A program made the translations under genes and the position numbers. The notes under the pieces were generated by a model, which did no database searches, was not told where the DNA came from, and saw nothing but the letters and a program-made list of their open reading frames with translations. This document shows positions 48,300 through 57,416 of a DNA stretch of 64,000 nt, piece by piece. This stretch comes from Plecoglossus altivelis (Eukaryota; Chordata; Actinopteri; Osmeriformes; Plecoglossidae): assembly GCA_036571765.1 (NCBI GenBank), contig BROE01000019.1, forward strand, positions 10,198,079 to 10,262,078, read 5' to 3'. Position 1 is the stretch's first letter. Each line of letters begins with the position of its first letter.

Positions 48300-48400
48300 G
48301 TGAGAGAATGTGTGTGTGTGAGAGAATGTGTGTGTGTGTGTGTGAAGAGTATGGGCTTTAGTGTGTGTGTGTGTGTGTGAGACAGAGAGAGAGCAAGAGA
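48300..48400. repeat. (GT)n and GA microsatellites
   Basis: Short gtgtgtgtg tracts interrupted by agagaatg, then a GA tract. Confidence 0.9.
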
Positions 48401-48414
48401 GAGAGAATGGTTAT

Positions 48415-48696
48415 TTAACCCTCGTGTTCTCTACGGGGGTTAAAATGACCCGAAACTATCTTTAATGAACACACACGCACACCCACAATGAGACATTTAG
48501 ATTGTATGTGCTCGATTGAACTCAGACAAAACAAAATCTTTCTGATTCATGTGCAGCATGGCTGAACATTTCGGTGCCCAAAAGAGTGCATGGGTAAAAT
48601 TTTAATTAACCTGCTTTATTTCAAGGTTGAAGGTGGGGTCTTTGTGACCCTAAGGACAGGGTGAGTTGCAGAATACAAAGAGAGCACAAGGGTTGA
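48415..48696. mobile_element. piggyBac-like MITE (second, longer, decayed)
   Basis: Starts at a TTAA (48415-48418) with accctcgtgttctc and a gggttaaaatgaccc hairpin. It ends gagcacaagggttga, the inverse of that start, next to a decayed TTGA in place of TTAA. The interior repeats the ggggtc...gaccc motif (ggtggggtctttgtgaccct). There is no ORF for a transposase. Confidence 0.65.
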
Positions 48697-48791
48697 ATTG
48701 GTAGCATTCAGCGTTGCTTTGTTGGCAAAAAGTTACAATGACCAAAGACAAAGAAGTAAATATTTGCAGAGTGCAGATAATAGTGTGCGTG

Positions 48792-48816
48792 TGTGAGACA
48801 GAGACAACAAGAGAGA

Positions 48817-48852
<36 letters not shown>
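48792..48852. repeat. (GA)n microsatellite
   Basis: Nearly pure GA dinucleotides. Confidence 0.95.
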
Positions 48853-48855
<3 letters not shown>

Positions 48856-49107
48856 TTTATTTAATGAAACAGGCCATCCGGAGCTTTGATGGTTAGGGCG
48901 ATCAAAGTGCGTATGTGTTGGGTGATAGCATCTGTGTGACATGCTGACAGTATTAATACTTTACAGTCCGGGCAAGAAACACATCCACTGACAGCATACA
49001 GTGGTATGGAATCATCCATCACGTGTTTGTATACTGGTGTGTGTGTGTGTGTGTCTGCAGTATGTATGTTCGCGTGTGTGTCTACGTGCAATCTATACGG
49101 TCTTGTT

Positions 49108-49195
49108 CTGGTGGAGGAGGGGAGAGGAAAGGAAGGGGGAGAGGAAAGGAAGGGGGAGAGGAAAGGAAGGGGGAGAGGAAAGGAAGGGGGAGAGA
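49108..49195. repeat. 17-bp purine minisatellite x5
   Basis: Five near-perfect copies of ggggagaggaaaggaag. Confidence 0.95.
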
Positions 49196-49786
49196 TGTGG
49201 GAGCAGGATGGGAGGAGGAAACAGGCCAGGGTGTTGCGTAATAATGTGTTGATGAATGAGTCGATCATAAGAGGGTGGAAGGACCTGTGTATGATAATAT
49301 GATTTGTGTAAAATACACCTTGATTACAGGCCTAGTCTAAGTGCTGCTATATTAACCTTCGCTGATTAATCTGCTGCAGCCAATACTGACAGCCTGTCGC
49401 AGGGCTGGGAGGAACAGAACGAGTTAGACGAGGAAAATGAGGGAGAGGAAGAGAGAGGATGGGAAGGGATAGAAAGCAGGGGGGGAGGAGAAGGGGGGAG
49501 GGAGGAGGAAGCAATGGAGGATGAGGTTCAAGCTACGACTGACAGTTTCTAATTATTGTGTTTGTTCAACAACTAGAAGGTCGTTTTCCCCAGTTCTGCT
49601 TGTCTGCAGTCAGGATTTATAGACGGAAAGTTCAGTATAAAGTCTAGGATTATAATGGGCAGTATCTCAAGTGATTTTGACCTCCAGTGATTTTTGATGT
49701 GTGTGTGTGTGTGCGCTGTACCACCAGCAATCTTGTTCACCTGTGATTTACACCGATTTACCCGTCTTCTGTCTTCAGACTGGAGC
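49196..49786. other. Unique sequence with a GA patch, no gene seen
   Basis: A GA-rich patch lies at about 49430-49520. The rest is unique, without coding support. Confidence 0.4.
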
Positions 49787-49787
49787 A

Positions 49788-49912
49788 GCGTGTGTGTGAG
49801 AGTGTGTGTGTGAGAGTGTGTGTGAGAGTGTGTGTGTGTGAGAGTGCGTGTGTGTGAGTGTGTGTGTGTGAGAGTGTGTGTGTGAGAGTGTGTGTGTGAG
49901 AGTGTGTGTGAG
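49788..49912. repeat. (GT)n/GAGA microsatellite
   Basis: gtgtgtgtgagagtgtgtgt units with variable GT length. Confidence 0.95.
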
Positions 49913-50197
49913 AACAGCAGTCAGGTGACAGCAGTGGAGATCTGTCCTGACGTTCTCCTGGATGTGGCATGAGAGCGAAACGACTGCAGCTCTGCTGTGA
50001 AGATCTGGGAGGTCTGTGTTTTTACAGTAGCTCTCTAGCGCCCCCGTGTGGCTGCCAAGGCAACAGCCCCTCACATGTCCTCCACGCTGCATGAAGCGTG
50101 AGCGGAGCCCGTGCCAGAGGGGGTACATCTCAAGACTCAGCACCTGGCTTAGAGCTGTAAACCCTCACCTGTCGTGACTGCTGGAACATAGCAGGGA

Positions 50198-50272
50198 GGT
50201 TGGGATTCGAACCAGCGACCTCTCGATCTGCAGTCAAAACGTTTGGCCGTAACGCACCGTTCAGTTCATGCT
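50198..50272 (-). mobile_element. tRNA-Cys-like SINE head or tRNA pseudogene
   Basis: On the minus strand a consensus box B (ggttcgaatcc at 50213-50203) lies downstream of ttttgactgcagatcgagag. The latter closely matches the anticodon arm of tRNA-Cys (anticodon GCA). The D-arm region (tgaactgaacggt) is only loosely box A-like, and the acceptor stem does not pair, so this is not a functional tRNA. A tRNA-derived SINE head is the likeliest reading. Confidence 0.6.
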
Positions 50273-50544
50273 GTGTTTTAAAGCCACACAAACCAACCAA
50301 CCCCAAAAAAGGGGTTGATATAACAAGCATGTAGTCGTGTGCCTCTTGAAGAACTGTATCGCCATTCACCAGGACATCGACATGAGAGGAAATCACAGGA
50401 CAAACAAACAATGTATGTTCAGGTTTGTTTTTTAGTTGAAGTTTAATGTTAATTCCATGCTGTGTTTCAGTAAGAATACAGACGAGGCGATAGCCGCGCT
50501 CTGAAGATCCAGTAGTACAAATCTGATTCAAGTTCCACATACTG

Positions 50545-51150
50545 AACGGAAGAGAAAACAAGGGAGGGAGGGGGGGTGAGAAAGAGGAGAGACCAGAGAG
50601 AGAGAGAGAGAGAGGAGGAGAGGAGGGCTATTCTGAACAACATAAATTTGGGTGGGGTGGGTGTGCAGTCTGCTTTAAACCCAGATGTGTTGAACCTTTT
50701 CTTAAACCCGAGGCAGAGCACGCATCCCTCTCCTCAGAGAGGATGACACCTGGGGACAGGTGGGTGAGGATGCGTATGGAGGCTCTCTGCTACACACCTC
50801 CTCCTCCTCCTCCACCTCCTCCTCTCCAACCAGGAGCACCAGGCCTCACAACACACCCAGACCAAACCCAACAGAAAACCAGAACAGAAGGGGGACTCTG
50901 AACAGACTGTAGAGAGAGAGAGAGGGAGAGAGACATAGAGAGAGGGAGGGAGACAGAGAGAGAGGGAGAGGGAGGGAGAGAGACAGAGAGAGAGAGAGAG
51001 AGAGCAAGAGAGAGAGATTGAGAGAGAGTGAGAGCGCGAGAGAGACAGAGTGAGAGAGAGTGAGGGAGAGTGAGAGCGAGAGTGAGAGGAAGAGAGACAT
51101 AGGCAGAGAGCAAGAGAGAGAGAGGAAGAGAGAGAGAGGAGGCTATCTAC
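50545..51150. repeat. GA-rich tracts downstream of ywhae
   Basis: Short GA tract at about 50596-50625 and a long one at about 50905-51145. Between them is unique sequence with a CTC-rich patch (about 50798-50826). Position suggests ywhae 3' flank or UTR, but no poly(A) signal can be fixed. Confidence 0.8.
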
Positions 51151-51573
51151 CAGATTACAGGGCTTCTGGGTTCCTTCTAGAAGCTCATGTCCCTTTGAGA
51201 GCGTCGGTGCTCCTCTCACGAGAGCAGAGAGACCAGTTACAGTCTAGACACACCTGGCAGCACGAGTGTAATGTTTCAGTGTTAAAAATCAACGTTTCCG
51301 TCACGTGAACGTGACCACTGCGGGCAAAACGTACTTGGCAACTGAGGATGTAGCGACATCTAGAGACAGAAAACAAAACCGTATTCCAAAACAAAAGGAA
51401 AAGACACAAACCTTACAGGGCAGATCTGTAACTGAGTCAGCAGGTCAGGCTGGGTTACTAGTGTTTATCTCCATTGATATATACTTTCATTAAAGGGGCA
51501 ATTATTTAATTGAAGAGGGAATAAAATAACAAACCGATCAACCCCAGGCAGCCGTCAGAGGCTGTGAGACCAG
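51151..51573. other. Unique sequence 3' of ywhae, possible 3'UTR
   Basis: Unique sequence beyond the ywhae stop in transcript sense. A TTTAAT word at about 51505 would read as the variant poly(A) signal ATTAAA on the minus strand. This alone is weak evidence. Confidence 0.3.
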
Positions 51574-51606
51574 AGGAGGAGAGAGAGAGAGACATAGAGA
51601 GAGAGA

Positions 51607-51644
<38 letters not shown>

Positions 51645-51850
51645 GAGAGAGAAAGAGAACGAGAGAGAACGGAGGGAGGGGGGCTGGTTCAGAGTTAAAG
51701 CAGAGGTGTGAACCCTCCCCCCTCCTCCCTCCCCCCCCCCTGGAAAATTTGGGGAGAGGGGCAGGGGCCAGGGCAGGTAGATGGGAGGGGCAGGTAAGAC
51801 AGGGGGCAGGTAGATGGGAGGGGCAGGTAAGACAGGGGGCAGGATGGGGG
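51574..51850. repeat. (GA)n tract and 33-bp GGCAGGTAGATGGGAGG direct repeat
   Basis: GA microsatellite at about 51574-51665. Then two and a half copies of a unit containing aggtagatgggaggggcagg plus taagacagggggc at about 51770-51845, next to the ywhae stop codon and so within its 3'UTR. Confidence 0.85.
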
Positions 51851-51873
51851 TTGTAGTTTTGGCGTGTGAAGTC

Positions 51874-51926
51874 TCACTGAGTCTCCTCCTCCACATCCTG
51901 CACCGTTTCTTTGTTCTGTTCTTCAC
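51874..51926 (-). CDS. ywhae: ywhae exon 6 (last coding exon), 14-3-3 epsilon C-terminal tail
   Basis: The final coding exon of 14-3-3 epsilon encodes the acidic, disordered C-terminal tail GEEQNKETVQDVEEETQ, then stop TGA (51876-51874). It begins with 2 nt completing a glycine codon. The acceptor (tcag|gt) is in phase with exon 5, which ends in G (GAT G|GT). The tail closely matches vertebrate epsilon (GEEQNKEALQDVEDE-like) with conservative changes. In 14-3-3 proteins this tail lies over the ligand groove and modulates binding. The frame continues open downstream only in other phases. Confidence 0.95.
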
Positions 51927-52524
51927 CTGAGGAGAGAGAAATCAAACATGACCAGGTGCGCGTGCACACGCACACACACGCACGCGTGCACACACACAGG
52001 CCCCCCTAGTGGTGGGGCCCCAACACTTCTTTTGAGCAGACCAAACTCCAATGGCCCAGTTGCCATAGCAACAGAACAGACAGCCTCAAGGTGGGCATGA
52101 GCCTGGTCAACCGCCCGCCCAGTGGACCAATCAGGCAGCACGAACAGTTTGTCCAAACACCAGGCTGGTGCCTCAGGCACATACAGGTGTGTGTGCGTGT
52201 GTGTGTGCGTGTGTGCGTGCGCGTGACCGTGGCAGGGTTAGTACAGGAACTATGAAAAGGTTAACACGGGTTCTTTGCAGCAAATAAAGACGTCCGATTT
52301 ACATGGATCCCCTACAGCGCGGTTGCTTAGGGAGGTTTCCATGGCGATGGCACGGCCATCTGCGTGGTGGAGAATTCCAAAAGGTGAGTGTTGCCGGGCG
52401 TAGCTTGGAACAGAGCCCACAGCAAGCGTGTATGTTAGTGACAGCACCAGGACTGGCAGGGGTGAAGGAGTGCACAGCTAACTGGGTTTGAGGACAACCT
52501 AGCAGGGCCAGGAACACTGGAGCA
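51927..52524. other. ywhae: ywhae intron 5, proximal part
   Basis: Unique sequence with a short (CA/CG)n patch at about 51958-52000 and (GT/GC)n at 52188-52225. No extra exon recognised. Confidence 0.6.
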
Positions 52525-53100
52525 TTAGGGGGGGGGGGGTACTGAAGGGTGAGGGGGCACAGGTACTAGAGGGTGAGGGGGCAGGGGTTCTGGAGGGTCA
52601 GGGTGAGGGGTACTGGGGGGTGAGGGGGCAGGGGTTCTGGAGGGTCAGGGTGAGGGGTACTGGAGGGTGAGGGGGCAGGGGTTCTGGAGGGTCAGGGTGA
52701 GGGGTACTGGAGGGTGAGGGGGCAGGGGTACTGGAGGGTCAGGGTGAGGGGTACTGGAGGGTGAGGGGGCAGGGGTTCTGGAGGGTCAGGGTGAGGGGTT
52801 CTGGGGGGTGAGTGGGCAGGGGTTCTGGAGGGTCAGGGTGAGGGGTACTGGAGGGTGAGGGGGCAGGGGTACTGGAGGGTCAGGGTGAGGGGTACTGGGG
52901 GGTGAGGGGGCAGGGGTTCTGGAGGGTCAAGGTGAGGGGTACTGGGGGGTGAGGGGGCAGGGGTTCTGGAGGGTCAGGGTGAGGGGTACTGGAGGGTGAG
53001 GGGGCAGGGGTTCTGGAGGGTCAGGGTGAGGGGTTCTGGGGGGTGAGTGGGCAGGGGTTCTGGAGGGTCAGGGTGAGGGGTTCTGGGGGGTGAGTGGGCA
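52525..53100. repeat. 46-bp G-rich minisatellite in ywhae intron 5
   Basis: About 12 copies of a roughly 46-bp unit made of ggtactggagggtgaggggg, caggggttctggagggtca and gggtgag. Variants alternate tactgga, ttctgga and ttctggg. Each unit has several runs of 3-5 G on the plus strand, which is the non-coding strand for ywhae. Confidence 0.95.
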
Positions 53101-53284
53101 GACAGCAGGTGTTTCATGATCAGCATGTGTAGTTAGCGAGCGACAGCAGGTGAGTCAGACACACTGGATGAAACTAGACTTACTAATACAGTTCTATAGG
53201 GAAGGGGACAATGGGACAGTCCTTAAGAATCTATACAGAGAAAAGGAAGATAAGAAGAGAAAGGAGAGGTTAGAGCAGCGTGAC

Positions 53285-53440
53285 CGATGAAGGGAGGACT
53301 GAGGGAGAGGAGGGGAGGACTGAAGGAGGGAAGAAGAGGGAGGGGAGGTACTGAGGAGAGGAGGACTGAAGGAGGGGAGAGAAGGACTGAGGAGGGGAGG
53401 GCAGAAGGGCTGGGGGGGGAGGGGGAAGGGGGAGAGAGTT
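53285..53440. repeat. GA-rich low-complexity tract
   Basis: ggggaggactgaaggaggg-type purine repeats of about 20-25 bp in ywhae intron 5. Confidence 0.85.
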
Positions 53441-53710
53441 CTCCTTGTAATACCAATTTCGCCACTGTAGGGTGCTCCGAGTGTGTCATACGTGTGTAAG
53501 AGGCTTGAGCCCTTTGCTGCCATGTCCTCCCCTCTCCCCCTCGCCCCCTCTCTCTATCCCATTTCTCTCTCACACACCGTCTCTCCTACACCCGTTCTAA
53601 AATCAACAACAACAACAACATGTATCTGCTAAACAGTCGTGTCGCACCGTGTGTGATTTGGCTCATCAGTCTGTCTCAGGTGCAGTGGTGCAGTGGTGCT
53701 GAGGACTCAC

Positions 53711-53847
53711 CATCTCCCTGCATATCTGAGGTCCATAGCGTGAGGTTGTCCCGCAGCAGCTGCATGATCAGTGTGGAGTCCTTGTAGCTCTCCTCACTCA
53801 AGGTGTCCAGTTCTGCAATGGCATCGTCAAACGCTGCCTTCGCCAAC
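53711..53847 (-). CDS. ywhae: ywhae exon 5, 14-3-3 epsilon helices toward the C-terminus
   Basis: The 137-bp exon encodes 45 full codons, opening [20 protein letters not shown], running through [20 protein letters not shown] and closing DMQGD. This is the last helical region of 14-3-3 epsilon. It includes the NLTLW(T/S)D motif that lines the amphipathic phosphopeptide groove. Acceptor ccaag|g and donor gatg|gtgagt give phases that fit exons 4 and 6 exactly. Identity with vertebrate epsilon is essentially complete as far as I can judge. Confidence 0.97.
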
Positions 53848-53884
53848 CTTGGGTGTAGAAAGACAAGTCACACTCGAACCCTGC

Positions 53885-54920
53885 TGAGAGAGATACCATC
53901 CTCTATCTTTATAATCTAACCCTGCTCCTGGAGAGATACCATCCTCTATCTTTATAATCTAACCCTGCTCCTGGAGAGATACCATCCTCTATCTTTATAA
54001 TCTAACCCGCTCTTGGAGAGATCCCCTCCTGTACAGTGACACTTCTACCCTGCTCCTGGAGAGATACCATCCTCTACGTTAATAATCTAACCCTGCTGAG
54101 AGATACCATCCTCTATGTTAATAATCTAACCCTGCTGAGAGATACCATCCTCTATGTTAATAATCTAACCCTGCTGAGAGATACCATCCTCTATGTTAAT
54201 AATCTAACCCTGCTGAGAGATACCATCCTCTATGTTAATAATCTAACCCTGCTGAGAGATACCATCCTCTACGTTAATAATCTAACCCTGCTGAGAGATA
54301 CCATCCTCTATGTTAATAATCTAACCCTGCTGAGAGATACCATCCTCTATGTTAATAATCTAACCCTGCTGAGAGATACCATCCTCTATGTTAATAATCT
54401 AACCCTGCTGAGAGATACCATCCTCTACATTAATAATCTAACCCTGCTGAGAGATACCATCCTCTATGTTAATAATCTAACCCCTGCTCCTGGAGAGATA
54501 CCCTCCTGTACAGTGACACTAACCCTGCTGAGAGATACCATCCTCTACATTAATAATCTAACCCTGCTGAGAGATACCATCCTCTATGTTAATAATCTAA
54601 CCCTGCTGAGAGATACCATCCTCTATGTTAATAATCTAACCCTGCTGAGAGATACCATCCTCTATGTTAATAATCTAACCCTGCTGAGAGATACCATCCT
54701 CTACATTCATAATCTAACCCTGCTCCTGGAGAGATACCATCCTCTACATTCATAATCTAACCCTGCTGAGAGATACCATCCTCTACGTTAATAATCTAAC
54801 CCTGCTGAGAGATACCATCCTCTACATTAATAATCTAACCCTGCTGAGAGATACCATCCTCTACATTAATAATCTAACCCTGCTGAGAGATACCATCCTC
54901 TATGTTAATAATCTAACCCC
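53885..54920. repeat. 39-bp minisatellite in ywhae intron 4, ~25 copies
   Basis: Unit taaccctgctgagagatacc plus atcctctatgttaataatc. Variants are acgtt, acatt, acattcat and a ctcctggagagatac form. Because 39 is a multiple of 3 and the unit lacks stops in one plus frame, it gives a 239-aa ORF repeating the 13-mer LTLLRDTILYVNN. That ORF is antisense to ywhae inside an intron. Confidence 0.97.
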
Positions 54921-54958
54921 TCCTGTAGGTTTGAAAAGAGAGCAAAAGGAACCCTTAC

Positions 54959-55165
54959 CTGCAAGCACGGTCGGGGGAATTGAGAATTTCATAATAAAAG
55001 ACGGAGAAGTTTAGAGCCAAGCCGAGCCTAATAGGATGTGTGGGAGGAAGCTCGATCATGGCGATGTCGCTAGCCGCTTTGTACGCCACCAAACTGTTCT
55101 CCGCTGCCTCCTTCCTGTCGTTGCCCGTGGCGAACTCAGCCAGGTACCTGTGGTAGTCACCCTTC
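54959..55165 (-). CDS. ywhae: ywhae exon 4, 14-3-3 epsilon core helices
   Basis: The 207-bp exon has 1 nt finishing a Met codon, 68 codons and 2 nt. It reads KGDYHRYLAEFATGNDRKEA, then AENSLVAYKAASDIAM, then ELPPTHPIRLGLALNFSVFY, ending NSPDRAC. It carries the phosphate-binding Arg-Tyr pair (in YHRYLAEF) and the groove Asn (LGLALNFSVFYYE). Both are invariant in 14-3-3 proteins. One visible difference from the usual epsilon sequence is Ile instead of Thr before ELPP. The acceptor is ctcag|g and the donor is tgcag|gtaagg. Confidence 0.97.
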
Positions 55166-55299
55166 CTGAGAACACAGAGGGGTGGAAAGCGCGAGGGTCA
55201 GCTGACCTGTTGCCCCGCCCCTTCGCAGGTCTGACCTCACGTGACAGGACACAGGGAGGAGTTAGAGGGCGGGGTTTAGATGCTGACAGGACGCAGCGT

Positions 55300-55605
55300 G
55301 GAAGGAGAGACACACACAGAAAAGAGAGACACACACACACAATAGAGAGGACCCGCAGAAAGAGACATACACAGAGAGAGAGAGAGAGAGAGACACACAG
55401 AGAGAGAGACACCGAAAGAGAGACACAGAGAGAAAAGAGAGACAGAAAGAAAAAAAACAGAGAGAGAGACACAGAGAAAGAGAGAACACAGAAAAAGAGA
55501 CACACAGAAAAAGAGACACACAGAAAAAGAAACACAGAAAAGAGACACAGCGAGAAAAAGAGAACACACAGAAAAAAGAGACACACACACAGTAGAGAAC
55601 AAGGC
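55300..55605. repeat. GA/CA-rich low-complexity tract in ywhae intron 3
   Basis: agagagacacacag and gaaaaagagacacag words. They give Arg/Glu/Lys/Thr-rich (plus) or Cys/Leu/Ser/Val-rich (minus) ORFs that are not genes. Confidence 0.9.
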
Positions 55606-55660
55606 AAGAAGGCAGACAGAGGTGACAGTGATGTCGTCATGTCTCCATTTGTTTTCGTAC

Positions 55661-55767
55661 ATTTTGTAGTAGAAGACCTTGGACTCTCCTGTATTAGCTG
55701 CTGGTATAAGGTGCTTGTCCAGTACATCCAGAATATCGTTACAGATCGATTTCAGCTCAGTCTCAAC
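55661..55767 (-). CDS. ywhae: ywhae exon 3 (complete copy)
   Basis: The 107-bp exon has 35 codons plus 2 nt. It reads VETELKSICNDILDVLDKHL, then IPAANTGESKVFYYK and the first two bases of Met. This is the dimer-proximal central segment of 14-3-3 epsilon. The acceptor is ctgcag|gttgag and the donor is aaaat|gtacga, less usual than gtaag/gtgag but in phase with exon 4. The start of the 3.4-kb tandem duplication falls inside this exon, so its 5' half (the high-coordinate part) exists twice in the window. This copy is intact and contiguous with exons 4-6. Confidence 0.95.
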
Positions 55768-55973
55768 CTGCAGGTCAAGAACACAGTCGCCTGTTAGCAA
55801 AGACAGGATCCAGGTAAACAGCACTCAGCACAAGACAGTTGATATTTCAAAATCACTCCAGACACACAAAACACCATAACGTCCGACGCCACAGCTACAC
55901 GCAAATCTGACGATTCGCAGTTAGTCGCTAGGTCTTCGCTAGGTCTTCCCGTCTCCCGTCGAGCTGCGCTCAC

Positions 55974-56169
55974 CGTTTGCCTGTATTCCCGATCATTTTG
56001 ATTTGTCTTCCCCTCCCTGCCTCCTCCTTCTGCTCCAGGCGCTGAATGATCCTCCAGGAGGCACGGCGAGCGCCGATCACGTTCTTGTACGCCACCGAGA
56101 GGAGGTTCCTCTCCTCCACCGTCAGCTCCACATCCATCCCTGCCACCTCCTTCATGGACTCCACCATTT
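55974..56169 (-). CDS. ywhae: ywhae exon 2, copy A, with frame-disturbing indels
   Basis: Exon 2 of 14-3-3 epsilon reads MVESMKEVAGMDVELTVEER, NLLSVAYKNVIGARRASWR and IIQRLEQKEEA, then GRGRQIKMIGNTGKR. The first part is a strong match, including the phosphopeptide-binding Lys (VAYKN) and Arg (ARRASW). From about residue 40 of the exon onward it diverges. Family members read on through an EQKEE...KMIREYRQ-like stretch, and that REYRQ is still present here but in another frame. The exon is 196 bp where I expect about 200, so about 4 nt are missing. Acceptor (ctccag|aaatgg) and donor (acg|gtgagc) are good. As written the transcript would shift frame. Consensus error is the likeliest cause, because an otherwise pristine gene surrounds it. 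Confidence 0.88.
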
Positions 56170-56174
56170 CTGGA

Positions 56175-56530
56175 GGAGAAGGGGAGATAGAGGAGGTGAG
56201 GGGAGAGAGATAGTGAGGGGGAAGAGAAGAGAGGGAGGTGAAAGAGAAGAGAGGAAGAGAGGGGAGGTGAGAGGGAAGAGAGGGAGGTGAAGAGGGAAGA
56301 GAGGGAGGTGAGAGGAAGAGAGGGAGGTGAGGAGGGAAGAGAGGAGGTGAGAGGGAAGAGAAGGGAGGTGAGAGGAAGAGAGGGAGGTGAGAGGGAAGAA
56401 AGGGATGGTGAGGGGAAAGAGGGAGGGTGAGAGGGAGGTGAGAGGGAAGAGAGAGGGAGGTGAGAGGGAGAGAGGAGAGGGAGGTAAGGGAGGAGAGAGA
56501 GGGAGGGGAAAGAGATGGGGGAGATGGGGA
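56175..56530. repeat. GAGGTGAGAGGGAAGAGA minisatellite in ywhae intron 1 (copy A)
   Basis: About 18-20 copies of an approximately 18-bp purine unit just upstream of exon 2 in transcript sense, so it reads as CT-rich sequence before the acceptor. Its length and regularity differ from copy B (59578-59930). Confidence 0.95.
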
Positions 56531-56691
56531 AAGTGAGGAGAAGGAATGAAAAAAGGAGGGAGAGATGAAAATAAAACATTAATGAAACAGAATTCTTTGA
56601 GTTTGGAGTTACCCAACAGCAAGCAGCTCTAAGGGCAGAAGAGGGTTTCAGTAAGAGTAAGGAAGCTTCTCACATGGTAATATCTAACCCC

Positions 56692-56902
56692 AGGGGTGTC
56701 AAACTCTAGTCCTCGAGAGCTGCTGTCCTGAAGTTTTAGATGTTTCCCTGTTCTAGCACACCTGATTCTAATGGGTTGTTATCAAGCTCCATGGTAGCTT
56801 GATAATGACCATTCATTAGAATCAAGTGTGCTGGAGGAGGGAAACAACTAAAACCTTCAGGACAGCGACCATCGAGGACGCAGGATTGCCCAGCCCTGGT
56901 CA
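56692..56902. mobile_element. hAT-like palindromic MITE, copy A1
   Basis: Starts caggggtgtcaaactctagt and ends gattgcccagccctgg, with inverted halves containing ttttagatgtttccctg and gggaaacaactaaaac. Same family as the element at 27.9 kb. Confidence 0.85.
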
Positions 56903-57028
56903 TGAATCAGTCAGGCAACGTAGGCAAGATCTCCTCTCTGCAAGCTGTCTGTCATAGCTCACCAGGTAACGAACACCCAGATCTGTGGCTGAGAGACACA
57001 GAAGGGACTGGGGCCTAGACTCACCCAG

Positions 57029-57240
57029 ACCAAGGGCGGGGAACCACGATGCTCCAGGGCCGCTGTCCTGAACGTTTTAAATGTTTCCCTGCTCCTGCAT
57101 CAACCCATCTAATGAATAAGGTTCATTATCAGCTTTTATGGAAAGCCTGAACTGTAAAATCAGGTGTGCTAGAGCAGGGGAAACATCTCAATCTTACAGG
57201 ACAGCGGCTCTCTAGGACCAAGGTTGCCCACCCCTGGCCA
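57029..57240. mobile_element. hAT-like palindromic MITE, copy A2
   Basis: Starts accaagggcggggaacca and ends aaggttgcccacccctgg. Palindromic, with atgtttccctgct and agcaggggaaacat in its halves. Lies about 125 bp from the first MITE in the same intron. Confidence 0.85.
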
Positions 57241-57416
57241 CAGACCCCCCCCCCCCCCCAGACTCCCCCTTAGCCCCCAGACTCCCCCCTAGCCCCTAGA
57301 CTCCCCCCTAGCCCCTAGACTCCCCCCTAGCCCCTAGACTCCCCCCTAGCCCCCAGACTCCCCCCTAGCCCCCAGACTCCCCCCTAGCCCCTAGACTCCC
57401 CCCTAGCCCCCAGACT
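57241..57416. repeat. C-rich minisatellite (agactcccccctagcccc), copy A
   Basis: About nine copies of an 18-bp unit with strong C runs, after a pure C homopolymer of about 14. Copy B (60610-60755) is much more irregular and shorter. Confidence 0.95.

Noticed and set aside
50198..50272. Functional tRNA-Cys gene
   Set aside because: Box B and anticodon arm fit, but the acceptor stem does not pair and box A is poor.
54036..54755. 239-aa repeat protein (13-residue units)
   Set aside because: In-frame translation of a 39-bp intronic minisatellite, antisense to ywhae, with no start context or flanking exons.
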